The notes under the pieces were generated by a model. It did no database searches. It worked only from the letters and a program-made list of their open reading frames with translations, and was not told where the DNA came from. A DNA stretch of 64,000 nt from an uncultured bacterium (GTDB lineage: Bacteria; Cyanobacteriota; Vampirovibrionia; Gastranaerophilales; Gastranaerophilaceae), in contig CADBUY010000006.1 of assembly GCA_902797965.1 (NCBI GenBank), forward strand, positions 37,011 through 101,010, read 5' to 3'. Both the position numbers and the translations under genes were made by a program. Shown piece by piece: positions 17,182 to 25,949 of the stretch (position 1 is its first letter; each line of letters starts with the position of its first letter).

Positions 17182-17923
17182 TTTCACTATCTTTCATTAT
17201 TTTTGTCAGGTATGATTGTAATTGTTTAACTTGTTTAGGTTTCATAGCTTTAATTTGACCCTTTTTTAGTCCTTCAAGTGTAATTATAGCGTGTTGTATT
17301 CTTTTTAAAACTTTTACTTCAAAACCAAGTTTTGCAAACATTTTACGAATTTGTCTGTTAATTCCCTGATAAAGTACAACCTGAATAACAGATGATTTAT
17401 TTGTAACTTCAATCGGTACGGTTTCAGCAAATGCTATTTTCTTTTCATTTGTGTCTGTAATTATTTCAATTCCGTCAAACATTTCTTTTGCATGATTTTC
17501 TGTAAATCTTCCGTTTATTGTAACCATGTAAACTTTTGGAACTTTTATAGACGGATGAGTCATTTGATTGATAAGCTCTCCATCGTTAGTCATAATTAAT
17601 AATCCTGTAGAGTCTTTATCCAGCCTTCCAACAGGTTTTAGATGTTTTAATTCAGCAGGTATTAAGTCGTATATCGTTTTTCTGCCTTTTTCATCATTTT
17701 GTGTTGTTATATATCCTGCAGGTTTATAGAAACGATAATATTCTAATGCTTGCGGTTTTACTGTATTTCCATCAACAGTTACTTTGTCTTTTTCGCGAAC
17801 ATAAAAACCAAGTTCTGTGATTATTTTACCGTTAACGCTGACTTTACCGTCTGTAATCAGCTCATCTGCTTTTCTTCGTGAGCATATTCCCGTTGATGCT
17901 ATATATTTATTTAATCTGGGCAT
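17174..17923 (-). CDS. Pseudouridine synthase of the RsuA/RluB/RluE/RluF family
   Basis: 249 residues. An N-terminal S4 RNA-binding domain (LNKYIASTGICSRRKADELI) precedes the catalytic domain, whose GRLDKDSTGLLIMTNDGEL contains the catalytic Asp. INRQIRKMFAKLGFEV is the conserved C-terminal block. It should modify one uridine in rRNA; RluB (23S rRNA) is the most likely role from length and motifs, but RsuA-like proteins are hard to separate by eye. It lies between a thioesterase gene (3 bp away) and coaE (overlap), forming a three-gene minus-strand operon. Confidence 0.9.
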   Translation of the reverse strand: MPRLNKYIASTGICSRRKADELITDGKVSVNGKIITELGFYVREKDKVTVDGNTVKPQALEYYRFYKPAGYITTQNDEKGRKTIYDLIPAELKHLKPVGRLDKDSTGLLIMTNDGELINQMTHPSIKVPKVYMVTINGRFTENHAKEMFDGIEIITDTNEKKIAFAETVPIEVTNKSSVIQVVLYQGINRQIRKMFAKLGFEVKVLKRIQHAIITLEGLKKGQIKAMKPKQVKQLQSYLTKIMKDSENA

Positions 17924-17925
17924 AA

Positions 17926-18336
17926 TTAATCCGCCATTCCTTTTTCACAAGCTAATTTTAATACTTCCGGCATTCTTCTGTATATTCTGCCCTCACCGTT
18001 TACGGCGACTACTTCCACATCTGCATTCGTAAATATTTTATTCGTTTCTTTTTCTTTAATGATTTGATTAAAAGTTACGGTTAGCGGTGAAATTTTTATA
18101 ATTTGAGTTTCTACAATTACAGTATTATCTAATTTCGCTGAAGCTTTGTATCTGATATTAATATTTGTAACCGGTATTACAACATCATTTTCTTTCATAG
18201 ATACGAGATCAATTCCGAGTTCTCTGCAAAATTCAACTCTAGCCTGCTCCATCCATCTTAAATATGTTCCATGCCATACAACACCGTATGAATCGGTGTC
18301 TGCATAGTATACAGTTTGTTCTAATACATGTTTCAT
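17926..18336 (-). CDS. Acyl-CoA thioesterase, YbgC/4-hydroxybenzoyl-CoA thioesterase family
   Basis: 136 residues, single hot-dog fold. YYADTDSYGVVWHGTYLRWMEQAR contains the active-site Asp of the YbgC/4HBT subgroup (YaDtDxxGvvyh). Such enzymes hydrolyse short or medium acyl-CoA esters and in several bacteria accompany envelope genes; the substrate here is unknown. GGAAA lies upstream of the ATG. It is the first gene of the thioesterase-pseudouridine synthase-coaE group, and a -10-like TATAAT lies about 30 bp upstream. Confidence 0.88.
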   Translation of the reverse strand: MKHVLEQTVYYADTDSYGVVWHGTYLRWMEQARVEFCRELGIDLVSMKENDVVIPVTNINIRYKASAKLDNTVIVETQIIKISPLTVTFNQIIKEKETNKIFTNADVEVVAVNGEGRIYRRMPEVLKLACEKGMAD

Positions 18337-18408
18337 AAATTAGTTTCCTTATTCTTATAACTAAATTATTATAACATGGTAGAATATTTATAATAGGAGG
18401 TATTTAAT

Positions 18409-18792
18409 ATGAAATTTTTACATACAATGATAAGGGTTAAAAATATAGATGATTCATTAAAGTTTTATACAGAACTCATGGATATGCATATTGTTGAAAA
18501 AAGGCGTTTAGATGATTGCTGGCTTTATTTTTTGTCAGATGAAGAAAATACTTGTCAGTTAGAACTTACATATAATGATGAAACACCTGATAACGGTTAT
18601 GATATTGGAACCGGTTTTGGCCATCTTGCTTATCATGTAGATTCATTTGATGAATTTTCTGAAAAACTTTATAAACTAGGATATAAGTACCTTTATGAGC
18701 CGTTTGATTTGACAGGAAAAGGTTCTATGATAGCTTTTATAAATGATCCTGACGGATATGAAATAGAACTTATTCAAAGTGTTGTCTGGTAG
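18409..18792 (+). CDS. VOC-family protein, lactoylglutathione lyase (glyoxalase I)-like
   Basis: 127 residues with two beta-alpha-beta-beta-beta modules. Putative metal ligands fall where GloA has them: His5 (MKFLH), Glu in CQLELTYN, His in FGHLAYHV and Glu in GYEIELIQ. The length and the phrase FINDPDGYEIELIQ match bacterial nickel-type glyoxalase I, which isomerises the methylglyoxal-thiol hemithioacetal. Because an organism of this type may lack glutathione, another thiol could be the cofactor. A strong GGAGG precedes the start. It is a single-gene unit divergent from the thioesterase operon. Confidence 0.85.
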   Translation: MKFLHTMIRVKNIDDSLKFYTELMDMHIVEKRRLDDCWLYFLSDEENTCQLELTYNDETPDNGYDIGTGFGHLAYHVDSFDEFSEKLYKLGYKYLYEPFDLTGKGSMIAFINDPDGYEIELIQSVVW

Positions 18793-18919
18793 ATATAAAA
18801 TTTATTTTTACAAATCTTCACATTACATCAATTTTTTATAAATTAATGACTTTATATATATGTAAGCATTTATATATGGGGAATTTATATAGGAAAATTT
18901 AAGTAAGGAGATTAAGAAA

Positions 18920-19081
18920 ATGAATTTGACGTATCGTAAGTTGGCAATGCTTGAAAAAGATTTTATTGCTAAAGAAGAAGCTGCAAAAATCGAAGGATTT
19001 TATGCTAGCCCGGTTGACAAGGATTTGCAAGATAGAGTTTCTTTTTTACTTAATCAGGTAAGAACTCAGACTATCGTCTAG
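18920..19081 (+). CDS. 53-residue small protein, unknown
   Basis: ATG 18920 lies behind AAGGAG at a good distance and opens 53 codons ending in TAG. The predicted peptide (MNLTYRKLAMLEKDFIAKEE... ending RTQTIV) is helical and charged, without Cys pairs or membrane segments. A -10-like AT-rich region lies upstream and a hairpin with a short T-run follows, so this looks like a short independent transcript. No family is recognised. The good start context and isolated unit make it a likely real small gene. Confidence 0.6.
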   Translation: MNLTYRKLAMLEKDFIAKEEAAKIEGFYASPVDKDLQDRVSFLLNQVRTQTIV

Positions 19082-19107
19082 ATCGTTTGATGTAATATGA
19101 TATTATT

Positions 19108-19141
19108 AAAAGCTATACAGTTTTATCACTGCATAGCTTTT
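19108..19141 (+). terminator. Probable terminator after the 53-codon gene
   Basis: AAAAGCTAT / ATAGCTTTT with an additional CAG/CTG pair inside. The T-run is short (four T), so this is a moderate candidate. Confidence 0.5.
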
Positions 19142-19233
19142 GTCGTGCAAAAGCTTAAAAAAATGTTAAGCACTAATTTTATTCCAAGTTATGTGTTATA
19201 ATATCTACAGTATATAAGAAGAGGAGAGTATAT

Positions 19234-19962
19234 ATGTCAAATCCTATTTTGAATGAGAAAAATTTTAACGAACAGGAACGTGTATATGATGGTTTGCCAA
19301 TGACAATTAACGGAACAATTCAAGTATCGTTATTTCTTGGTTTGTTACTAGTTTGTGCTGCTTCTTTTGTTTGGACAAGATATAGTGCAGGTATGACTGA
19401 TATGGCAATGATGTTGACAGGCGGCGGAGCTATACTTGGTTTTATTCTTGCTTTGATAATTTCATTTACAAGAATAAAATACTTGGTTCCGGTTTATGCT
19501 GCTTGTGAAGGTTGTGCAATAGGTGGTATTTCTGCAATTTTTGAAACACAAATGCCCGGTATTGTTATTCAGGCAGTTGCAGGTACTTTTGCAGCTTTGT
19601 TTGCAATGCTTCTTCTTTATAGAACGAGAATTATAACAGTTACTGAGAAGTTTAGAAGTGTTATATTTATCACTACGGCATCTATAGCAGGTGTTTATCT
19701 TGTTGATATAATCGGCAGATGGTTATTCCATATGCATGTGCCTCTTATTAATTCTGCTTCACCTGCAGGTATTTTAGTTAGCGTAATTATTGTTGCGGTT
19801 GCAGCATTAAATCTGATATTAGATTTTGAGTATATTGAAAAAGGCGAACAAATGATGCTTCCAAAAGATTATGAATGGTTTGCATCATTTGGACTTATGG
19901 TTACATTAGTTTGGTTGTATTTAGAAATACTAAAACTACTTGCTAAGATTAATAAAAAATAG
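19234..19962 (+). CDS. Bax inhibitor-1/YccA family membrane protein
   Basis: 242 residues with about seven hydrophobic segments and a soluble N-terminus of about 25 residues. Features such as EGCAIGGISAIFE and LNLILDFEYIEKGE (the acidic half-motif between the last helices) are typical of bacterial BI-1/YccA proteins. These act as pH-sensitive calcium leak channels or as partners of the FtsH protease. The start is supported by GAGGAG. It is followed by rmuC after about 50 bp, a gap holding an imperfect hairpin (GGGTCGGG/CCTGACCC) that may attenuate transcription. Confidence 0.85.
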   Translation: MSNPILNEKNFNEQERVYDGLPMTINGTIQVSLFLGLLLVCAASFVWTRYSAGMTDMAMMLTGGGAILGFILALIISFTRIKYLVPVYAACEGCAIGGISAIFETQMPGIVIQAVAGTFAALFAMLLLYRTRIITVTEKFRSVIFITTASIAGVYLVDIIGRWLFHMHVPLINSASPAGILVSVIIVAVAALNLILDFEYIEKGEQMMLPKDYEWFASFGLMVTLVWLYLEILKLLAKINKK

Positions 19963-20013
19963 TCATTTAGGGTCGGGTTTATCCTGACCCGTTGTTTAAT
20001 AAATGAGGATTAG

Positions 20014-21150
20014 ATGGAAAGTTATATTGTGTATCTCTCTTGTTTTTTTATGGGTGCTGTGACATCATGTGTAATTCTGATATTATTTTTTAACAAAATA
20101 AAATCAATTATTAATAATGATTTTATTAAACTGGCAAATAATGCTGTTAAAAGTGAACAAGAGGATATGCGTAAGCAAAACAGAGAAGCACTTGCTGAAA
20201 AATTGGAACCTCTTTCTAAAGAATTATCCGAGGTTAAGTCAAAGGTTGAAACATTCAATATCTCAGGAGTAGAGAATACAGCGAAAATAGTTGAACAACT
20301 TAATATATTAGCTAAAAATAATAAATCTATAGAACAAGAAGCTAAGAATTTAACGAATGCTTTAACAAAGAACCAAAACATTAAAGGTGCTTATGGAGAA
20401 GGTATTCTCGATACAATTCTCCAAAATTGCGGAATGCAGGAAGGAATACATTATTTTAAACAATATTCAGCTTATTCTGAAAATTTAAATGATGATACTA
20501 CACATAAAATCAGACCTGATATAGTTATTAATCTTCCACGCGGACGCCATTTAATTGTTGATTCAAAAGTTACTTTAAAAAGTTATTTAGATTATATTAA
20601 TGATAATTCAAGGTTAAAAGAATTTAAAGCAGAAGTTAAGAAACGTATAAATGATTTGGCTCAAAAAAACTATAGTCAAGCAGAAGGAATTGAGCAGCCT
20701 GATTTTGTGTTAATGTATATTCCGATAGAATCTTCGTTAAATATTTTGTATGAGGACTCAGATATAATTAATTATGCTTACAAGTCAAATATTATAATTG
20801 TCGGAACCGCTTCTCTTCTTGTTGCTATAAGGTTAGTAAATCAGCTATTTGCTCAGCAGAAACAGAATGATAATCTTAAACAAATTGTAAAAGCGGGAAC
20901 TAATTTGTATGAAACGTTTTCTCAGTTATGCGAAGAACTTATACAAATTCAAAAAGATTTTGATGAACTTTCTCAGCAATTTACAACAGCTATTAATAGA
21001 TTTCGGCGCTCTAATAAAAATAAACCGAGTATTTTTTCTCAGGTTAATGAATTAAAAAATTTAGGGATTTCAAGTCAAAAAGAGATTCCTGCAAATTTAT
21101 TAGAAGATTTTGACAATGATTTTAAACATGAGGTTACAATAAATGACTAA
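20014..21150 (+). CDS. rmuC: DNA recombination protein RmuC family
   Basis: 378 residues. One N-terminal membrane helix (about 5-28) precedes a coiled coil (about 35-125). The nuclease-like RmuC domain follows, with KGAYGEGILDTILQNCGM, RPDIVINLPRGRHLIVDSK and PDFVLMYIPIE, where the PD...DSK arrangement resembles a PD-(D/E)xK active site. RmuC limits inversions at short inverted repeats, though its exact biochemistry is not settled. The ATG follows GAGG. The 3' end overlaps the response regulator gene by eight bases, so both are probably one transcript, an unusual pairing. Confidence 0.9.
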   Translation: MESYIVYLSCFFMGAVTSCVILILFFNKIKSIINNDFIKLANNAVKSEQEDMRKQNREALAEKLEPLSKELSEVKSKVETFNISGVENTAKIVEQLNILAKNNKSIEQEAKNLTNALTKNQNIKGAYGEGILDTILQNCGMQEGIHYFKQYSAYSENLNDDTTHKIRPDIVINLPRGRHLIVDSKVTLKSYLDYINDNSRLKEFKAEVKKRINDLAQKNYSQAEGIEQPDFVLMYIPIESSLNILYEDSDIINYAYKSNIIIVGTASLLVAIRLVNQLFAQQKQNDNLKQIVKAGTNLYETFSQLCEELIQIQKDFDELSQQFTTAINRFRRSNKNKPSIFSQVNELKNLGISSQKEIPANLLEDFDNDFKHEVTIND

Positions 21151-21838
21151 AATTTTGGTAATAGATGATGACAGTGCAATAAATGAATTAATTAAAATTA
21201 ACCTTGAATTACAAGGGTATGAAGTAACACAAGCATTTAATGGTATTGAGGGGTTTGCAAAAGCTAAGCAGGAAGTGCCGGCTCTAATAGTTCTAGATGT
21301 TATGATGCCGGAGGTCGATGGTTTTACAGTCGCTCAAAGAATCAGACAATGTCCTGAAATATCTGAAACCCCAATAATTATGCTTACAGCGCTTTCTCAT
21401 TTAAATGATAAAGTGAACGGATTCAACATAGGTGTTGACGATTATTTAACTAAACCGTTTGAGGTTGATGAACTCATTGTGCGAGTAAGAGCTCTTTTGA
21501 AACGTACTAAACAAATTCCTAAATCATCTGCAGTCAGAGAACTTTTAACATATAAAGAGATTACTCTAATTCCGGAAGCATATAGTGTTAAGATAAATGA
21601 TAAAATCCAAAAATTAACTCCTATTGAATTTGATATTTTTAATCTCTTATTCCAAAACCATGGGAATATGGTCTCAGGAGAAAAACTGTTAAAAGAAATT
21701 TGGGGATATGAACCGGATGATAATGTAGAAACAATAAGAGTCCATATTCGACATTTACGTTCAAAAATTGATAAAATATCTGATGGGAAAAAATATATAG
21801 AAACCATCTATGGTGGTGGTTATAAGTTAAATGTATAG
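21143..21838 (+). CDS. OmpR/PhoB-family response regulator
   Basis: 231 residues. The receiver domain (1-118) has the acidic pocket IDDD (8-10), the phospho-acceptor Asp52 in VLDVMMPEVDG, the switch Thr in MLTALS and Lys in YLTKPF. The C-terminal winged helix (about 135-231) has EFDIFNLLFQNHGNMVSGEKLL and VHIRHLRSKID, and ends in the typical GGGYKLNV. No histidine kinase lies next to it, so the partner is encoded elsewhere or this is an orphan. Overlap with rmuC couples their expression. DNA target unknown. Confidence 0.95.
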   Translation: MTKILVIDDDSAINELIKINLELQGYEVTQAFNGIEGFAKAKQEVPALIVLDVMMPEVDGFTVAQRIRQCPEISETPIIMLTALSHLNDKVNGFNIGVDDYLTKPFEVDELIVRVRALLKRTKQIPKSSAVRELLTYKEITLIPEAYSVKINDKIQKLTPIEFDIFNLLFQNHGNMVSGEKLLKEIWGYEPDDNVETIRVHIRHLRSKIDKISDGKKYIETIYGGGYKLNV

Positions 21839-21931
21839 TTTTGTAACAAAAAATGTTAAGTTTGAAATTATCTTTGCTTTAAATTGTTTATTATATTAGA
21901 GAGTATTTGTACTTAAAATGGAGTATAATAA

Positions 21932-22867
21932 ATGGATCAGGACTATCTGTGTATAAGCATACCTACAGAGTTGCAGCAATATACAAAAATAGTTTCTAAT
22001 ATAAATGATAATACAGAACATCCAATTAAGGAAGTTAATACAGATTTTGGCGTTAAGTTGATAAAAGATGATAAAGGAAACTTAATTCATGCAGCTTACT
22101 ATTCCGAATCAGGTGAACTTCTGAAGAAAATATTTTATGATGGCCCCACAGTATCTTCAATTGAACATTACAGGTATAATTTGTTATGTTCTATTGAAAA
22201 ATATAATAACGGAAAAATTACCAGAAAAACAAAATTTAATCGATTTAGAAAGCCTATATGTATTGTTAATTATGAATATAACCGTAAAGACCAAATAACA
22301 GCTATTCGAAAATTTGCTAATGATAACAGATATGAAGTTGAATATGGTTATGATGAATTAATGCGCGTGAATAGCAGGATTATAAAAGTTAATAATAATA
22401 TTGTGGCAGAGCAAAGATACAGGTACGACATACTTGACAGAATTGTTGAGTATAAGGATGAAAATCAAACAATAACAGTAAAAAAATTAAATCCTAAAAA
22501 TGAGTTATTAAGTTATTCTATTACTGATAAAGTCGGAAATACTATAATGATTATTAACAAGTATTTATGTTCTGACTATATAGGTACTGAAATAGAGCTT
22601 AATGGGCATAAAACAACAGTATGTGATAAAAGTTACGTTGATAATATAATGCTTAAAAAACCCTTTACAAGTGAGGACGACTTAGATTTGGTAATGTCGA
22701 AAATGATTTATAAAAATAATCATGAACGAACATCAAATATTGCTCCAATAACAAAAAGAACGAGTAATACGGATATTACCAATGTTGTAATTAATGAAAA
22801 TATAAATATATCAACAAAACCGTTGCCAATATCTATGCGAAAATTACGGTTGCTTCAAATAGCATAA
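21932..22867 (+). CDS. YD-repeat-like (RHS-related) protein without export signal
   Basis: 311 residues. The middle (about residues 40-200) is built of beta-hairpin units with phrases such as YNRKDQITAIRKF, YEVEYGYDELMRVNS and QRYRYDILDRIVEY. These are close to YD/RHS repeats, normally found in large secreted toxins or in MORN/YD-type shells. Here the protein is short, has no signal peptide and has no toxin core motif, so it may be a cytosolic relative. The C-terminal 70 residues look disordered (Asn/Thr rich). TGGAG before the ATG supports the start, and a strong terminator follows. Function unknown. Confidence 0.6.
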   Translation: MDQDYLCISIPTELQQYTKIVSNINDNTEHPIKEVNTDFGVKLIKDDKGNLIHAAYYSESGELLKKIFYDGPTVSSIEHYRYNLLCSIEKYNNGKITRKTKFNRFRKPICIVNYEYNRKDQITAIRKFANDNRYEVEYGYDELMRVNSRIIKVNNNIVAEQRYRYDILDRIVEYKDENQTITVKKLNPKNELLSYSITDKVGNTIMIINKYLCSDYIGTEIELNGHKTTVCDKSYVDNIMLKKPFTSEDDLDLVMSKMIYKNNHERTSNIAPITKRTSNTDITNVVINENINISTKPLPISMRKLRLLQIA

Positions 22868-22869
22868 AT

Positions 22870-22903
22870 AAAAGGGTAAGTTAACAAGATAACTTACCCT
22901 TTT
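22870..22903 (+). terminator. Rho-independent terminator after the YD-repeat gene
   Basis: GGGTAAGTTA / TAACTTACCC stem with flanking A and T runs and a six-base loop, three bases after the stop codon. Confidence 0.85.
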
Positions 22904-22961
22904 ACAAATATTAAATTCTATAGTATAATTAACCTGTTAGCAATAGTTATCAGGAGGGTCT

Positions 22962-23360
22962 ATGAAGGAAGAGTTTAGTACAAATGCAAGACGTTGGTAT
23001 GATAAGGATCCTGTATTGTCATCTGCTATGAAAACGTTGGAAGAATCTGATGATGAAACACAGATTAAAGTAGCGTTAAATTTAATAAAAATTATTACTG
23101 AGCATCACTTGTCCAGTACAGAATATGAATCTGTTGAAGATATTGTTTCTGCAACAGAAGATGTTTTGGATGATTCAAAACATGGCCGCTGGTATGACTT
23201 AGATGGTACATTAAGAACAGCAATAAGTTTGTTGCAGAATTGTCCTGAATCTACAAGAAAAGTTATCGCTAAAGAAATGGCTAAAAATGTTATTGAAACT
23301 ATCAAGAAAGAAGATCAAGATGATGTCGATGATGTTGAGATAGAAATTCCTAACGAATAG
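22962..23360 (+). CDS. 132-residue protein with an internal duplication, unknown
   Basis: An acidic helical protein made of two similar halves. RWYDKDPVLSSAMKTLEE (from residue 11) and RWYDLDGTLRTAISLLQ (from residue 76) align over about 17 residues with RWYD...L..A. conserved. The halves are joined by a Glu/Asp-rich linker and the C-terminus is strongly acidic. No signal peptide or membrane segment. AGGAGG precedes the ATG. It stands alone between two terminators. The family is not recognised; the acidic, repeated helical make-up suggests a protein-protein adaptor, which is only inference. Confidence 0.65.
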   Translation: MKEEFSTNARRWYDKDPVLSSAMKTLEESDDETQIKVALNLIKIITEHHLSSTEYESVEDIVSATEDVLDDSKHGRWYDLDGTLRTAISLLQNCPESTRKVIAKEMAKNVIETIKKEDQDDVDDVEIEIPNE

Positions 23361-23384
23361 GCGTTTATAAAAGCTATAATAGAT

Positions 23385-23412
23385 AAAAGACGGATAATAA
23401 AATCCGTCTTTT
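23385..23412. terminator. Bidirectional terminator between the 132-residue gene and mutS2
   Basis: AAAAGACGGAT / ATCCGTCTTTT with an AATAAA loop. It has A/T runs on both sides, serves the two convergent genes and overlaps the mutS2 stop codon. Confidence 0.8.
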
Positions 23413-25777
23413 ATTTTATATCTACTACGCTAACTCCGTCTCCACCTTCAGCTTCTTCTCCTACTCTGAATTTTGCTACATAAGGTGATGTTGAAATAAA
23501 TTCTCTGATTGCTGATTTCAACGCACCGGTTCCATGTCCATGTATAATATAAACCGGACTTAAGTTTGCTAAACTTGCCTTATCAAAATAGTATTCAAGT
23601 TCATCCAGTGCTTCTTCGACTCGATGTCCTCTAAGGTCAATTGTATTTGATATATTTACTCTTTTTAGGCTGAAACTTTCTGTATTTTTTACAGCTCCAA
23701 CCGGTAAATTTACTTTCTTCGTCATATTAGGATCAAATACTGCTAATTTATTTTTGTTAATTTTAGTTTTAATCATACCCATCTGTATATAAAGCGAGTC
23801 ATTTTTATCCGGTAATGAAAGTACTATTACAGGTTGATTAAGCTCTTTTATCATAACTTTATCTTTTGGCTGAACAATTGACCAATCAAGTTCCAGATAC
23901 TGTTCTTTTTCTTCAACTTGCTTCATATCATCTCTGAAACCTTGCTCAAGTTTTGCCAGTCTTGCATAAGAACGTCTTGCTATTTTTTCGGATTTTTCTT
24001 TCCTAAGTTCTGTTAAAATCTCTTTTATTGTATCTTTTGCATTTTCTAATTGTCCTTCAAATTTATCTTTAATAATTTTAAGGCTTTTTTTCTTTTCTTT
24101 TTTCTGCTCATTAAGTTCTTTTTCATAATACTTCTTTAATTCAGCGGCTTCAGTGTTAAGATTTTCTGCTTCTTTTAAATTTGTGTCAAGTTTTTGCTGT
24201 GTATCCTGTAATTTTTCAACTACTATGCTTGAACTATCTCTTTGTGTTATAAGCAGTTCTTTAGCTTCCCATACTAAATCTTTATCCAAACCTAAATTTG
24301 CAGCTATAGATATAGCATTGCTTAATCCAGGGATGCCAATTACGAGTTTATACGTAGGAGAAAGTGATTCAGTGTCAAATTCTACCGAAGCATTTTTAAA
24401 ATACGGATTAGTGTATTCTAATGTTTTCAATTCTCCATAGTGCGTTGTTATAACAGATTGTGCTTGTTTTTTTACAAGTTCTTTTAAGATTACTTCTGCC
24501 AGAACTGCTCCCTCTTGAGGATCAGTGCCCGCACATAATTCATCAATCAATACAAATGTATCAGAGTCAGCCAGACTGAGTATTTCAATTACATTTTTCA
24601 TGTGCGATGAAAATGTTGACAAGTTTTGCAAAATACTTTGTTCATCACCAATATCGGCAAGTACTTTTTCGAATGGGTAAATATGAGCTTCTGCGCACGG
24701 TAAGAAAAGTCCTGATTTCATCATTAAGATAAACAGACCGACTGTTTTTAGCGTAACTGTTTTCCCTCCGGTGTTAGAACCTGTAATAATGATTGACTTA
24801 TATCCTTTGCCAATCTCAAAATCATTTTCAACAATTTTATTGACTCTTCCAATCAAAAGAGGATGACGCATTAAATCAATTTTAATCATCTTATCTAATG
24901 ATATATTAGGTTCAATTGCTTGAATTTTTATTGCATATCTTGCTTTTGCAAAATGAAAATCAATCTCGGCAAGCATCTTTTCCATGCTTATAAGATTGTC
25001 CATCTCACTGCGTACTTCTTTGCTTAGTTCAGTTAATATTCTAATTATTTCGGCGTATATTTTTGATTTTAATTCTCTGATTTTATTGTTTAGAGGTACG
25101 ATTGAAGCCGGCTCAATATAAAATGTTCTGTTAGTAGCGGATACGTCATGAACAATGCCGCCAACTTTGCTTTTAGAAGATGCTTTTACCTGAAATACTA
25201 TTCTGTCATCTCTAAGCGTGTAAATATTTTCCTGTAAATGCTTTTGAAATTCAGGCGAATTCATTAAACCCTGAACAGATTTTTTCAGGTTAGTTTCTGT
25301 ATCTTTTAATGATGAATATAAGCCTTTTAATTCTTTATTTGCATTTTGCTTAACCATCATATTGTCATCAAATGTATCAAAAATTTTATTTTCAAGTTCT
25401 TTATTTGTGTATAAATTTTCTGCTAAACGACTCATCTGTGTATCAAAAGGTAAATTTTCTTTTAGAAAATTCCTAACGACTCTTGATGTCTGAAGCGATT
25501 TTGCTACATCAATTAATTCTTCTTCGACAAAGTATTCACTTTTTTCTCTTAATTTAGAAAAGTTTTCAATTTTATCTATCGGAATATCTCTTGATAAATC
25601 TAATAAATCTTTAGCCTCTCTTGTAAGTACAATTTGATTATGAATATCTTCCTGCTTAACAAAAGGTGTTAAATCCAGACATAACCTTCTTGATTGCTCT
25701 GTTTTAGCAAATTTAGAAAGTTCAGCCAGTATTTTATCATATTCTAGTGCTATTTGTGATTTTTGGATAATTGACAT
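23411..25777 (-). CDS. mutS2: Endonuclease MutS2 / ribosome rescue factor
   Basis: 788 residues, full length. The clamp/lever region is followed by an ABC-type ATPase with Walker A GSNTGGKTVTLKT, Walker B LIDELCAGTDPQEGA and the THYGELK switch. A long coiled coil follows (about 515-620, EAKELL...EKKKSLKII). The C-terminal Smr domain has DLRGHRVEEALDELE and IHGHGTGALKSAI. MutS2 suppresses homologous recombination and in Bacillus splits collided ribosomes. The promoter reads TTGCGG, N17, TATAAT and ends nine bases before the ATG, leaving at most a two- to three-base leader and no Shine-Dalgarno. Confidence 0.95.
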   Translation of the reverse strand: MSIIQKSQIALEYDKILAELSKFAKTEQSRRLCLDLTPFVKQEDIHNQIVLTREAKDLLDLSRDIPIDKIENFSKLREKSEYFVEEELIDVAKSLQTSRVVRNFLKENLPFDTQMSRLAENLYTNKELENKIFDTFDDNMMVKQNANKELKGLYSSLKDTETNLKKSVQGLMNSPEFQKHLQENIYTLRDDRIVFQVKASSKSKVGGIVHDVSATNRTFYIEPASIVPLNNKIRELKSKIYAEIIRILTELSKEVRSEMDNLISMEKMLAEIDFHFAKARYAIKIQAIEPNISLDKMIKIDLMRHPLLIGRVNKIVENDFEIGKGYKSIIITGSNTGGKTVTLKTVGLFILMMKSGLFLPCAEAHIYPFEKVLADIGDEQSILQNLSTFSSHMKNVIEILSLADSDTFVLIDELCAGTDPQEGAVLAEVILKELVKKQAQSVITTHYGELKTLEYTNPYFKNASVEFDTESLSPTYKLVIGIPGLSNAISIAANLGLDKDLVWEAKELLITQRDSSSIVVEKLQDTQQKLDTNLKEAENLNTEAAELKKYYEKELNEQKKEKKKSLKIIKDKFEGQLENAKDTIKEILTELRKEKSEKIARRSYARLAKLEQGFRDDMKQVEEKEQYLELDWSIVQPKDKVMIKELNQPVIVLSLPDKNDSLYIQMGMIKTKINKNKLAVFDPNMTKKVNLPVGAVKNTESFSLKRVNISNTIDLRGHRVEEALDELEYYFDKASLANLSPVYIIHGHGTGALKSAIREFISTSPYVAKFRVGEEAEGGDGVSVVDIK

Positions 25778-25786
25778 TGTACCTAG

Positions 25787-25815
25787 ATTATAGGTAAAAA
25801 AGATTTTTGCCGCAA
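25787..25815 (-). promoter_or_regulatory. mutS2 promoter with near-zero leader
   Basis: On the minus strand TTGCGG (25815-25810), 17 bases, TATAAT (25792-25787), then nine bases to the ATG at 25777. Confidence 0.55.
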
Positions 25816-25949
25816 GTATTTTGCAGAATGTTTTTATAATAGTTATTATTCTAGTACATAAAGTGTAATTATTTGTTAGTATACCTTTACATTTACCCCT
25901 AAAAATAGTAAAATAATTAAGTTATAACTATTTAAAGAGAGGATTTTAT

